Origin: Rhizobium bangladeshense
GTDB lineage: Bacteria; Pseudomonadota; Alphaproteobacteria; Rhizobiales; Rhizobiaceae
NCBI RefSeq assembly: GCF_001662075.1
Contig: NZ_LYPL01000005.1
Span: forward strand, 124,001-188,000
Direction: 5' to 3'
Length of the DNA stretch: 64,000 bases
Shown here: positions 39,504-46,670 of the stretch, piece after piece
How the letters are laid out: every line of letters starts with the position of its first letter
How positions within the stretch are numbered: position 1 is the stretch's first letter
The notes under the pieces: generated by a model
Database searches by the model: none
What the model saw: the letters and a program-made list of their open reading frames with translations, nothing else
What the model was told of the DNA's origin: nothing
Program-made: the position numbers and the translations under genes

Positions 39504-41021
39504 ATGAGCACATTCGAATTCCTATGGCAGGGGATCCTGGTTGCAATGCAGCCGATGAACCTGGTTTATGCGCTGGTCGGCGTGACGCTCGGCACTGCCG
39601 TCGGCGTGCTGCCCGGCATCGGACCTGCACTCACCGTGGCACTGCTGCTGCCCGCCACCTACAAGCTCGACCCCGGCGGTTCGCTGATCATGTTTGCGGG
39701 CATCTATTACGGCGGCATGTATGGCGGTTCGACCACCTCGATTCTCTTGAACACGCCGGGGGAAAGCGCCTCGATCGTCACCGCGCTCGAGGGCAACAAG
39801 ATGGCGCGCGCCGGGCGCGGCGGGCCGGCGCTGGCGACAGCGGCGATCGGTTCCTTTGTCGCCGGGTTGCTCGCCACGCTCGGGCTCGCCTTCATCGCGC
39901 CCTATATCGTCAAGCTGGCGCTGGTCTTCGGGCCGCGCGAATATTTCGCGCTGATGGTGCTCGCCTTCGTCACCGTCTCCTCGGCTTTCGGCGATTCGGC
40001 GCTGCGAGGACTGACCTCGCTGTTCATCGGCTTTGCCCTTGCCATGGTCGGCATCGACCAGCAGACGGGGCAGGCGCGGCTTTCCTTCGGCATACCCGAC
40101 CTGCTTGATGGCATCGAGGTGACGACGCTCGCGGTGGCGATGTTCGCGATCGGCGAGACGCTTTATATCGCCGCGCAACGCAACCGGATGGAGGATAAGG
40201 TCGAAGCCGTCAAGGGCTCGCTCTGGATGAACGCGCAGGACTGGGCGCGTTCGTGGAAGGCCTGGCTGCGCGGCACGCTGATCGGCTTTCCGATCGGCGC
40301 GATGCCGGCGGGCGGCGCCGAAATCGGTACCTTCCTCTCCTATGCGACCGAAAAGCGGTTGGCGAAGAACCCCGAGGAGTTCGGCCATGGCGCGATCGAA
40401 GGCGTGGCCGGTCCGGAGGCTGCGAACAACGCGTCGGCCGCCGGGACGCTGGTGCCGCTGCTGACGCTCGGCCTGCCGACGACGGCGACGGCGGCGATCA
40501 TGCTTGCCGGCTTCCAGCAATACGGGCTGCAGCCCGGGCCGCTGCTGTTTGCCACCAACCCGCAGCTCGTCTGGGGCCTGATCGCCAGCCTGCTCATCGC
40601 CAATGCCATGCTCCTGGTCTTGAACCTGCCGCTGATCGGCCTCTGGGTGCGGCTGCTGACCATTCCGAAGCCGTGGCTTTATGCGGGCATCCTGCTGTTT
40701 GCGACGCTCGGGACGATCGGCGCCAATCCGTCGGTGTTCGAACTCGGCATGCTGCTGGCTTTCGGGTTGCTCGGTTACGTTATGCGGCTCTTCGGCTATC
40801 CGATTGCGCCGACGGTCGTCGGCCTGATCCTCGGGCCGCTTGCCGAACAGCAGCTGCGCCGGGCACTGGCGATCAGCCAGGGCGACGTCACGACGCTGGT
40901 CATGTCGCCGATCGCAGCCGGCCTGCTCGTTGTCGCCGCAGCCGCCTTCCTCATCCCGCTGATCCTGCGGCTGCGTGGCCGGGGACAGGTGCTTGCGCAG
41001 CTGGCGGCAAACGAAGACTAA
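39504..41021 (+). CDS. tctA: TctA large membrane subunit
   Basis: The 505-residue protein is highly hydrophobic, with the TctA signatures [37 protein letters not shown] and [21 protein letters not shown]. It forms the sodium- or proton-driven channel for the substrate delivered by TctC. The ATG at 39504 lies 83 bases after tctB. An intrinsic terminator follows 24 bases after the stop. Length and motifs are complete. Confidence 0.95.
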   Translation: MSTFEFLWQGILVAMQPMNLVYALVGVTLGTAVGVLPGIGPALTVALLLPATYKLDPGGSLIMFAGIYYGGMYGGSTTSILLNTPGESASIVTALEGNKMARAGRGGPALATAAIGSFVAGLLATLGLAFIAPYIVKLALVFGPREYFALMVLAFVTVSSAFGDSALRGLTSLFIGFALAMVGIDQQTGQARLSFGIPDLLDGIEVTTLAVAMFAIGETLYIAAQRNRMEDKVEAVKGSLWMNAQDWARSWKAWLRGTLIGFPIGAMPAGGAEIGTFLSYATEKRLAKNPEEFGHGAIEGVAGPEAANNASAAGTLVPLLTLGLPTTATAAIMLAGFQQYGLQPGPLLFATNPQLVWGLIASLLIANAMLLVLNLPLIGLWVRLLTIPKPWLYAGILLFATLGTIGANPSVFELGMLLAFGLLGYVMRLFGYPIAPTVVGLILGPLAEQQLRRALAISQGDVTTLVMSPIAAGLLVVAAAAFLIPLILRLRGRGQVLAQLAANED

Positions 41022-41045
41022 AAAGACGACCTTACCCCTGCCTCA

Positions 41046-41083
41046 AGGCCGGCCATGGAGACATGCGCCGGCCTCTTGTTTTT
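41046..41083 (+). terminator. Intrinsic terminator of the tctCBA operon
   Basis: AGGCCGGC (41046-41053) pairs with GCCGGCCT (41067-41074) over a 13-base loop and is followed by CTTGTTTTT. It lies just past the tctA stop. Confidence 0.82.
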
Positions 41084-41172
41084 GCATGGCTGGGGTGATT
41101 TTACGTGCATTGTCGAGTAGAACGCGTGGTCCTACCTATAAGCGGTCAATCATATAACGAGAGCAAAAGACA

Positions 41173-41343
41173 ATGTCCGCTATCCGCAGTTCAATCCGCA
41201 CCGGTTTCCTTGGCCGTGCATTTGCCGTGCTCGGCGCCGCAAACGCGGTCAGCGCCGCTGTCGAAGCCGGCCGCCGGCCGCGCGCCCGCGACCTCAGGGA
41301 ACTCGGCATCGACCCGGCCTCCTTCGGTCAGGTCACCCGCTAA
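41173..41343 (+). CDS. Small basic protein, 56 residues
   Basis: The frame reads MSAIRSSIRTGFLGRAFAVL and ends RDLRELGIDPASFGQVTR. It is rich in Arg and Ala. The C-terminal RDLRELGID resembles the last helix of DUF1127-type small proteins (typically DLRDIGL), but the match is too short to assign a family. The region between two intrinsic terminators holds only this frame, which supports it being its own transcript. A weak CGAGAG ribosome site lies 13 bases upstream. Function unknown. Confidence 0.6.
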   Translation: MSAIRSSIRTGFLGRAFAVLGAANAVSAAVEAGRRPRARDLRELGIDPASFGQVTR

Positions 41344-41370
41344 GATCTTCAAGGCATGTATGAACGAAAT

Positions 41371-41405
41371 AGCCCGCAACCGGATGGTCGCGGGCTTTAT
41401 TTTGT
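41371..41405 (+). terminator. Intrinsic terminator after the 56-residue gene
   Basis: AGCCCGC (41371-41377) pairs with GCGGGCT (41390-41396) over a 12-base loop, followed by TTATTTTGTT. It begins 28 bases past the small gene's stop. Confidence 0.8.
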
Positions 41406-41433
41406 TCAACGGGTGCCGCAACACCAAGCGCTG

Positions 41434-41515
41434 CGGCCGCTTGAAGCGCGTCGCACTTCAAGCCTTTGTTTTCACGCATCACCGCAAAACCGCGCACGCT
41501 TTTGCGCGGCATGCT
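41434..41515. repeat. Short palindromic intergenic repeat (rhizobial type)
   Basis: CTTGAAGCG and CACTTCAAG form one inverted repeat, and CGCAAAACCGCGCACGCTTTTGCG a second, ending GGCATGCTCT. The pattern recalls abundant palindromic repeats between rhizobial genes and shares the GCATG(C/A)TCT-like end with the larger repeats at 45.2 and 62.1 kb. It sits just past the DUF475 stop on the minus strand. The family assignment is from memory only. Confidence 0.45.
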
Positions 41516-41521
41516 CTGTCG

Positions 41522-42613
41522 TCAGGCGTGAAGTTCTTCCTGCCGGGGCGCGTGATCTTCCACCTGCGCGCGCCTGTTGTGGCGGATGGATGACCAGAGC
41601 GACAGGCCGATCAGGGCCGCGCCGCCGAGGCCGGTGATCACCTCGGGGATGTGCACCAGGGTCTGCGCATACATGATCACGGAGAGGATCAGGATGGCAT
41701 AGAAGGCGCCATGCTCGAGATAACGGTATTCGGCAAGCGTTCCCTTCTCCACCAGCATGATCGTCATCGAGCGCACATACATGGCGCCGATGCCGAGGCC
41801 GATCGCGATGACGAAGAGGTTCTGCGTCAGGGCGAAGGCGCCGATGACGCCGTCGAAGGAGAAGCTGGCATCCAGCACCTCCAGATAGATGAAAGCGCCG
41901 AGGCCGCCCTTGGCGGCAGCGCTCATCGTCTGCTGCGAGGCATCGAGCAGCTCGCCGACGACCTCGACCGCCAGGAAGGTGAGCAGGCCGTAGATGGCGC
42001 AATGGACGAAGACGCTGGCTTCCTCGCCGCCGATCAGCCAGGAGAACACAAGCATCAGCGCCAGCACGAAGGCGATCTCGATGCCCCTGATGGTCGCTGA
42101 GCGCGCCATCACTTTTTCCAGGCCGCGAAGCCAATGGATTTTCTTCTCGTGGTCGAAGAAATAGCTGAGGCCGACCATCATCAGGAAGGTTCCGCCGAAG
42201 GCTGCGATCGGCAGATGCGCATCGTTCATGATGCGGGCATATTCCGCGGGCTCGCGGGCAGCCAGCACCAGCGCGTCCCAGGGGCCGATCCGTGCCGCGA
42301 TCGCGACGATGGCCAGCGGAAAGACGATGCGCATGCCGAAGACGGCAATGATGATGCCCCATGTGAGGAAGCGTTGCTGCCAGAGCGGCGTCATCTCCTT
42401 CAGCTTGTTGGCATTGACGATGGCATTGTCGAAGGAGAGCGAGATCTCGAGTACTGCAAGCACGGTGCAGATGAAGAAGACGGTCGCCATGCCGCCGATG
42501 GTGCCGGTCGTCTGCCAGCCGAGCACGGCGCCGAGAATAAGGCCGAGAGCAGTGACGATGAAAGCCCAGCGGAAATAGCCAAGCGAGGATTCATGGGTTG
42601 CAGGTTGATTCAT
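41522..42613 (-). CDS. DUF475 integral membrane protein (TerC superfamily)
   Basis: The 363-residue protein has about eight to nine membrane helices and the acidic intramembrane motifs LEISLSFDNAIVNA (near residue 55) and LDASFSFDGVIGAFA (near residue 250). These mark the TerC/DUF475 group, which is linked to metal-ion handling, including manganese and tellurium resistance. The ATG at 42613 follows GAGGTGCGGCC. A leader of about 225 bases with a terminator-like hairpin precedes it, suggesting control by attenuation. The substrate is not known. Confidence 0.88.
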   Translation of the reverse strand: MNQPATHESSLGYFRWAFIVTALGLILGAVLGWQTTGTIGGMATVFFICTVLAVLEISLSFDNAIVNANKLKEMTPLWQQRFLTWGIIIAVFGMRIVFPLAIVAIAARIGPWDALVLAAREPAEYARIMNDAHLPIAAFGGTFLMMVGLSYFFDHEKKIHWLRGLEKVMARSATIRGIEIAFVLALMLVFSWLIGGEEASVFVHCAIYGLLTFLAVEVVGELLDASQQTMSAAAKGGLGAFIYLEVLDASFSFDGVIGAFALTQNLFVIAIGLGIGAMYVRSMTIMLVEKGTLAEYRYLEHGAFYAILILSVIMYAQTLVHIPEVITGLGGAALIGLSLWSSIRHNRRAQVEDHAPRQEELHA

Positions 42614-42838
42614 GGCCGCACCTCACAGCCGCAAATGTTTTTGGAGAGGCTGGAGAGCGAAAAACGCGGCATGCCACAACGGGCATGCTGGCAAGGCATG
42701 GTGAGTTTTTTCATCGATGAAAAATCCGCCGGCTAAGCTGCAGGCGGTACCGACATCACGAGAGCGCCGTAAAAACTCTCGCCAGAGGGGCCCGGCACCA
42801 AACATTGTCCGCAGCCGATGTCTGGAAGGCTGCGGACA
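42614..42838 (-). promoter_or_regulatory. Structured 5' leader of the DUF475 gene (candidate attenuator/riboswitch)
   Basis: Read on the minus strand, the predicted RNA starts with an 11-base hairpin, TGTCCGCAGCC / GGCTGCGGACA (42828-42838 with 42806-42816). A CGAGAG/CTCTCG hairpin follows, then a TTTTTCATCGATGAAAAA palindrome and a GCATGCC/GGCATGC hairpin with five T residues 46 bases before the start codon. A competing CATGCC upstream could form an alternative pairing. It does not match the yybP-ykoY manganese riboswitch consensus as I know it. Confidence 0.5.
42660..42688 (-). terminator. Terminator-like hairpin inside the DUF475 leader
   Basis: On the minus strand GCATGCC (42688-42682), loop CGTTGT, GGCATGC (42675-42669), then CGCG and TTTTT (42664-42660). 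Its place upstream of the ribosome site, not after the gene, points to attenuation. Confidence 0.5.
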
Positions 42839-42843
42839 GGCTC

Positions 42844-42872
42844 TAGGTAATCAACTTCCCGGCTCAGTCAAG
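42844..42872 (-). promoter_or_regulatory. Predicted housekeeping promoter of the DUF475 gene
   Basis: On the minus strand CTTGAC (42872-42867), a 17-base spacer and TACCTA (42849-42844) fit the rhizobial sigma-70 pattern CTTGAC-N17-CTATAT in the -35 element and spacing. The expected start, near 42838, coincides with the first base of the leader hairpin. Confidence 0.5.
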
Positions 42873-42905
42873 CCGGTCATTGCCGGGTGATTGTCAGTTT
42901 TTTTG

Positions 42906-42930
42906 GGAACCATCCTGACGCCCGCTCGTT
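42906..42930 (+). promoter_or_regulatory. Predicted EcfG (general stress response) promoter
   Basis: GGAAC (42906-42910), a 16-base spacer and CGTT (42927-42930) match the alphaproteobacterial EcfG/RpoE2 consensus GGAAC-N16/17-CGTT. The predicted transcript would start about 23 bases before the small gene at 42960. Confidence 0.6.
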
Positions 42931-42959
42931 AGACCCTGGTTGAGCTGAAAAGGAGGCCG

Positions 42960-43190
42960 ATGATGCACACTTCGACCCATGTTCCCGACAAGCGCACGGA
43001 GGCATCCGACCGCATGAAGCGGGCGAAGCCGAACCGCATGCAGAAGGCGCAGGTGCTGCCGCCGCATCATGTCGACCTGACGCTGACCCCCGGCGTCATT
43101 CATGACATCCATGTGCCGGCGCATGTGACCGGCGCGGATCTTTCCAAAGGCGGTCCCGACCTCAAGGGCCGCGCGGAAACCAAGAAATAA
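42960..43190 (+). CDS. Small His/Lys-rich protein, 76 residues, predicted stress-regulated
   Basis: The product MMHTSTHVPDKRTEASDRMK... is hydrophilic, basic and rich in His, and has no signal peptide or membrane segment. A very strong ribosome site, AAAAGGAGG, lies 4 bases upstream, and an EcfG-type promoter precedes it, so expression is well supported. No family was recognised. It is followed after 61 bases by a second small gene and then a terminator, suggesting a two-gene stress operon. The initiating ATG could also be the second one, at 42963. Confidence 0.75.
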   Translation: MMHTSTHVPDKRTEASDRMKRAKPNRMQKAQVLPPHHVDLTLTPGVIHDIHVPAHVTGADLSKGGPDLKGRAETKK

Positions 43191-43251
43191 CGCCTACGCA
43201 ACGGCTTCTTCGGCGCCAGCAGCGGATTTTTCGAAACAGGATGATAAACAT

Positions 43252-43431
43252 ATGACGATCAACTTTGTGCCCCGCGAAATCGCCATCCGGCATGAAAATG
43301 AATGGCAGGCCATACGCGAGGCGGCGGATGAGCGCATCGATATCGGCAAGCGTCAAACGCGGCTTGCTTCGTCCATTCAAGGATCAGCATCGGTTGGGAA
43401 AAACAATCCTTCGGCCGCACGTTCCGAATGA
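43252..43431 (+). CDS. Small hypothetical protein, 59 residues
   Basis: The frame from the ATG at 43252 reads MTINFVPREIAIRHENEWQA... and ends SAARSE. The segment REIAIRHENEWQAIREAADERIDIG looks like an amphipathic helix. CAGGA lies about 10 bases upstream. It probably shares the EcfG promoter of the preceding small gene, and an intrinsic terminator follows 25 bases after the stop. No family was recognised. Confidence 0.55.
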   Translation: MTINFVPREIAIRHENEWQAIREAADERIDIGKRQTRLASSIQGSASVGKNNPSAARSE

Positions 43432-43456
43432 GCGGCGGGCCATTGTAGCAAGACGG

Positions 43457-43481
43457 CGCCCGGCATGATGTCGGGCGTTTT
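43457..43481 (+). terminator. Intrinsic terminator after the two small stress-type genes
   Basis: CGCCCG (43457-43462) pairs with CGGGCG (43472-43477), followed by TTTT. The stem is short but GC-rich. Confidence 0.6.
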
Positions 43482-43657
43482 GCTGTCTATTGATGCTCGT
43501 CCCGAACGGCGCGCCGCCGAAGTTGCAGCCGAAGTGTGCTCGGGGCGTCGATGCCGTTTAAGGAAAAGATCAGCTGCGCAAGCACCATCCTGTCGCCGCG
43601 CCAACCTTTCGGAAAGGATTGGCCGGCGATAATTGCGGCCTCACGGGAATCGGACAG

Positions 43658-44374
43658 ATGGCCAAGACAGCGACACGCGGCCGCCGCAAGGCGCCGGCGA
43701 GAGGAAAGAGCAGGGCGCGCAGCGGCGGCGGCGGATTGCTGCCCTGGGCGGTGATCGGCATTGCCGCGATCGGCGGCATCCTTGCTCACGATCATTGGAA
43801 GAGCATTCAGCCGCTGCTTGCCCGCCAAACGGCGCCGGCCACGCGGGAAACGGCGGAGCCGCGGCCTGTTGCCAGGAGGGATGTGCCGCCGAAGCAGGTG
43901 GCGCTTGCCGCGCCGACGCCGAAAGCGGCACCGGCCACGCCGCAACCGCTGCCGCCGGCCGCCGTCCCGACACCGGCCATCCAGCCGGTCAAGGCGGTTC
44001 CGACCGCGATCGCTCCCGGGACTGCGCAAACGGGAACGGCCGCCTTCGGCTATTGCGGCCAGGGCGCCCATATCAACTGCGTCGGCGACGGCGGCGTCTT
44101 CTGGTACAAGGGCGAGAAGATCGTCATCGCCGATATGGCAAGTCCGATCGTCGACCGGGCGCGCTGCGATGACGAGCGCAGGATCGCCTTTGCCGCCAAG
44201 TCGCGCCTGCTGGCGCTTCTGAACGCCGGGCCCTTCACCATGAATGCGGCGGGCAAGACCGAGTCTTCCGGCGCCCCGCGCGTCGTTTCGCGCGATGGCC
44301 GCTCTTTCGGAGCGCAGTTGATCAACGAGGGGCTGGCGCGCAAGCCGGGGGCGGGCGGCGCCTGGTGCGCCTGA
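43658..44374 (+). CDS. Membrane-anchored SNase-like protein, probably inactive
   Basis: The 238-residue protein has a basic N-terminus (AKTATRGRRKAPARGKSRAR), a membrane helix at about residues 27-43 (LLPWAVIGIAAIGGILA) and a Pro/Ala-rich linker (60-130). The C-terminal domain is like staphylococcal nuclease: YCGQGAHINC, KGEKIVIADMASPI, LLALLNAGPF, and DGRSFGAQLINEGLA. In active members the strand reads IR(L/I)-x-(D)-(T/A)-PE; here the Arg is Val and the Glu is Ile (IVIADMASPI), so two catalytic residues are lost. The start at 43658 fits a GGGAATCGG upstream; a start 39 bases earlier is possible. Function unknown. Confidence 0.72.
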   Translation: MAKTATRGRRKAPARGKSRARSGGGGLLPWAVIGIAAIGGILAHDHWKSIQPLLARQTAPATRETAEPRPVARRDVPPKQVALAAPTPKAAPATPQPLPPAAVPTPAIQPVKAVPTAIAPGTAQTGTAAFGYCGQGAHINCVGDGGVFWYKGEKIVIADMASPIVDRARCDDERRIAFAAKSRLLALLNAGPFTMNAAGKTESSGAPRVVSRDGRSFGAQLINEGLARKPGAGGAWCA

Positions 44375-44380
44375 CCTTCG

Positions 44381-44875
44381 TTACTTGCCCTTTTTCACCA
44401 GCTTGCCGCCGGTGCGGAAGCTGCCGGCGAAGGAGGAATCCTTGCTTTCGGCCGTGCATTCGATCGCGATCGGCTTGCCGGCGTAGGGATTGCCGAAGGT
44501 GCAGAAGCCGGCGACCTTGACCTGGCCGGTCATCTTGTTGCCGACGCCTGTCGTGACGAGGCTGAGGGGCAGGCGGGCATTGCCATTGGAGGCGGGCTTG
44601 ATCCCGGCGCCGTCGCCCTGGAAGCCGAGCGCCTTGCCATCCGACGTGAAGATGAACGTCACCGAGCCGTTGGCCAGCGTAACACTGGCAAGCTCGTTCT
44701 TGCAGCCCTTGGTGGCGTCGAATTTGGCGACGACAAGCTTGGCGCATTTGCCGGACAGGGTAATGACGCCGGCCGCGCCGGGAAAAGTTTCAGCGGGAGA
44801 GGCCGGCGCGGCGGTGGCCGGCAAGGCAAGGGCGGCGGACAAAAATGCGGCGGCTGCAAGCGCGGATAAGTTCAT
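44381..44875 (-). CDS. Secreted hypothetical protein
   Basis: The 164-residue product begins MNLSALAAAAFLSAALALPA, a clear signal peptide, then AAPASPAETFPGAAG. The mature part has three or four Cys (GKCAKL, KGCKNEL, GFCTFG, IECTA) that could form disulphides and a predominantly beta-strand pattern. An ATG 18 bases upstream (MGFEIE) is the alternative start; the chosen one puts the hydrophobic segment first. It is convergent with the SNase-like gene at 6 bases. A degraded copy of its N-terminus lies at 45.3-45.4 kb. No family was recognised. Confidence 0.7.
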   Translation of the reverse strand: MNLSALAAAAFLSAALALPATAAPASPAETFPGAAGVITLSGKCAKLVVAKFDATKGCKNELASVTLANGSVTFIFTSDGKALGFQGDGAGIKPASNGNARLPLSLVTTGVGNKMTGQVKVAGFCTFGNPYAGKPIAIECTAESKDSSFAGSFRTGGKLVKKGK

Positions 44876-44893
44876 TTCGATTTCAAACCCCAT

Positions 44894-45244
44894 GTGCTGG
44901 CGAGGCGAATCACTGCCTCATCCTTGATTCGCCATGGCATGGTTCTGTGTCCGAATTTGGTTCCGCTATCCCCGCGGCATAAGATCTCACCGGCTGCGGG
45001 CGATCAGCGATCGACGGCAATGGGTGAAAAGCCCATTGGGCTTGCTGGCCGGAACGTCTGCAAGGGCGTAGCTGTCAAGTATCGACAACAAGCCGGCAGG
45101 ATATGACGATGGCAAGGCACTCGTCGAGCGCCTGCCGTCTTGAATGCACGGTCTGATCTGGGGAGAATGGGTCCAGGCAGGGAAGTCCAGACCCATTCTT
45201 TCCCGATCGGAGGTCAGTCAGATCAGGAATTTGCGGCTGCCGGT
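44894..45244. other. Intergenic region with one long hairpin
   Basis: No convincing gene. AGAATGGGTC (45164-45173) and GACCCATTCT (45190-45199) form a 10-base stem with a 16-base loop and a TTTC tail on the plus strand. A frame reading GEKPIGLAGRNVCKGVAVKY at about 45020-45105 may be a gene fragment, but no family was recognised. Confidence 0.4.
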
Positions 45245-45331
45245 CTAGAGCATGATGCCGAAAAGTGTAGGCGGTTTTCGGACGACATCATGCTCTAATT
45301 CTTGAATTTAGAACAGGATTCAGATTTTAGG
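45245..45331. repeat. RIME-like palindromic repeat, partial copy
   Basis: It starts CTAGAGCATGATGCCGAAAA and contains the inverted repeat GAGCATGATG / CATCATGCTC, then runs to CAGGATTCAGATTTTAGGCC. The first ~85 bases match the complete copy at 62061-62177. The second palindromic half is absent and the sequence continues into a gene fragment. It resembles the rhizobial intergenic mosaic elements described in the literature. Confidence 0.75.
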
Positions 45332-45443
45332 CCGAACGGACCGGCGGTGCCGGGAAGTGTCCCGGGCGGGGAGGCAGGCGCGGCAACGGCCGGCAACGCG
45401 GGGGCGGCGGAAACAAGGGCGGCGGCTGCCGGTGCGAAAGATC
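45332..45443 (-). pseudogene. Truncated duplicate of the 44.4 kb secreted-protein signal region
   Basis: On the minus strand this reads APAAAALVSAAPALPAVAAP followed by ASPPGTLPGTAG, closely matching ALAAAAFLSAALALPATAAP plus ASPAETFPGAAG of the gene at 44381-44875. The match also holds at base level. It lacks a start codon at the expected place and breaks off where the RIME-like repeat begins. A partial duplication followed by repeat insertion or recombination explains it. Confidence 0.68.
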
Positions 45444-45579
45444 TACCGCCCTCTCTGCGCCGGCCAACCCGCCGTGCGCTGGAAGGTCAGGTACTCGCAT
45501 TGTTCAGCGACGTGATTGGGTGGCGTTTTCGGCCTGAATTGCTTCCTTGACGCGGTGACGAACACCTGTGCCCGAGAAT

Positions 45580-45861
45580 TCACTCCAGGGTGGCTTCCTT
45601 GCGGGCGACATTGCCGCTCACATCGATATCACTGCCCAACATCGCGCTGCCGGTCAGATCGACACCGTAGTCCAGGAGGTTCTGACGCGTCAGGTGAAGC
45701 ATGATCCGACCGGCCTGCTCGACCGGTCTGCCGCGCATATGGGAGACGACGTACTCGGCAGTGACGGGGTAGCGTCCCTCAGGAAGGCTGACACCTTTCG
45801 CCAGGGAAATCTTGTCGTTGGAAACCACAAGAGTTTTGCGTCGTTTGATGACCTGGGCCAA
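45580..45861 (-). CDS. Hypothetical protein, 93 residues, TTG start
   Basis: The product MAQVIKRRKTLVVSNDKISL... is charged and has no membrane segment. The start codon is TTG; it is accepted because TAGGAG lies 8 bases upstream and no better start is nearby. The C-terminal part (GSAMLGSDIDVSGNVARKEATLE) looks beta-rich. It lies just downstream of the tRNA-Val terminator on the same strand. No family was recognised; it may be an orphan gene. Confidence 0.55.
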   Translation of the reverse strand: MAQVIKRRKTLVVSNDKISLAKGVSLPEGRYPVTAEYVVSHMRGRPVEQAGRIMLHLTRQNLLDYGVDLTGSAMLGSDIDVSGNVARKEATLE

Positions 45862-45910
45862 GTCTAAAACTCCTAATGGGGCAGGTGGAGCACACCCGCA
45901 AGCCGCGATG

Positions 45911-45940
45911 AAAAAAGGCCTCTCGATTTCTCGAAAGGCC
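45911..45940 (-). terminator. Intrinsic terminator of tRNA-Val
   Basis: On the minus strand GGCCTTTCG and CGAGAGGCC form a 9-base stem with one G-T pair, followed by TTTTTT (45916-45911). It starts 22 bases after the tRNA 3' end. Confidence 0.85.
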
Positions 45941-45961
45941 CTTCTAGGTCAAGAATCTGGA

Positions 45962-46036
<75 letters not shown>

Positions 46037-46050
46037 ATCCGATGGCGGCG

Positions 46051-46080
46051 CATAGATCACAAAACCTTTGGAGCCGTCAA
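46051..46080 (-). promoter_or_regulatory. Predicted promoter of tRNA-Val
   Basis: On the minus strand TTGACG (46080-46075) and TCTATG (46056-46051) are separated by 18 bases and lie about 15 bases before the mature tRNA 5' end. This fits a sigma-70 promoter. Confidence 0.55.
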
Positions 46081-46120
46081 TAGGCTTTTTTCAGTTTTAT
46101 GACGCGCCGCCGGGCAAGCC

Positions 46121-46483
46121 TTATGCGGCAAGCATTTTGTTGACCTCGTCGACGAGGTCGCGCAGGTGGAAGGGCTTGGAAAGGACCTTGGCATCCTTCG
46201 GCGCCTTCGAATCAGGGTTCAGCGCCACGGCGGCAAAACCGGTGATGAACATGACCTTCAGGTCGGGATCGAGTTCGGTGGCGCGGCGCGCCAGTTCGAT
46301 GCCGTCCATCTCGGGCATGACGATATCGGTCAGCAGCAGGGAAAACGGCTCCTCGCGCAGCCTGTCGTAGGCGCTGGCGCCGTTATCATAGGAAAGGACC
46401 TTGTAACCGGCCTTTTCCAGCGCTTTCACCAAGAAGCGGCGCATGTCGTTGTCGTCTTCGGCGAGAAGTATCTTCTGAGTCAT
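46121..46483 (-). CDS. cpdR: Single-domain response regulator CpdR
   Basis: The 120-residue receiver domain has the acidic pair EDDND at residues 9-13, the phospho-acceptor Asp53 (LLTDIVMPEMDG) and Lys103 (LSKPF), and no output domain. Length and sequence (MTQKILLAEDDNDMRRFLVK) fit CpdR of rhizobia, which in its unphosphorylated form directs ClpXP to degrade CtrA and other cell-cycle proteins at the pole. Phosphorylation comes from the CckA-ChpT relay in known species. The ATG at 46483 is used; a TTG one codon earlier is unlikely. The neighbouring divergent formylglutamate amidohydrolase gene is the usual rhizobial context. Confidence 0.9.
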   Translation of the reverse strand: MTQKILLAEDDNDMRRFLVKALEKAGYKVLSYDNGASAYDRLREEPFSLLLTDIVMPEMDGIELARRATELDPDLKVMFITGFAAVALNPDSKAPKDAKVLSKPFHLRDLVDEVNKMLAA

Positions 46484-46670
46484 CAATCCAGACCGCTGAT
46501 CAATAGGTTTTGGGTGGGTGCCAGCCGTTTACACTAGTCTTTGCCCGGTAAACAACCGGTGAATTGCCTGTGCGTGATTGCCATCCCTTCTACATAGTAT
46601 GGACTTGAGGCCGGGCAACTGGCAACATGGCCGAAGCAGTCAGTTCATGACATGGTAAAGAGGGCAGAAA

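Noticed and set aside
42614..42838. yybP-ykoY manganese riboswitch
   Set aside because: Expected for a TerC-family gene, but the conserved core known for that motif was not found. Kept as an unclassified structured leader.
44894..45196. Small frames in the 44.9-45.2 kb gap
   Set aside because: No ribosome site, no recognisable family and no codon pattern support. Possible fragment only.
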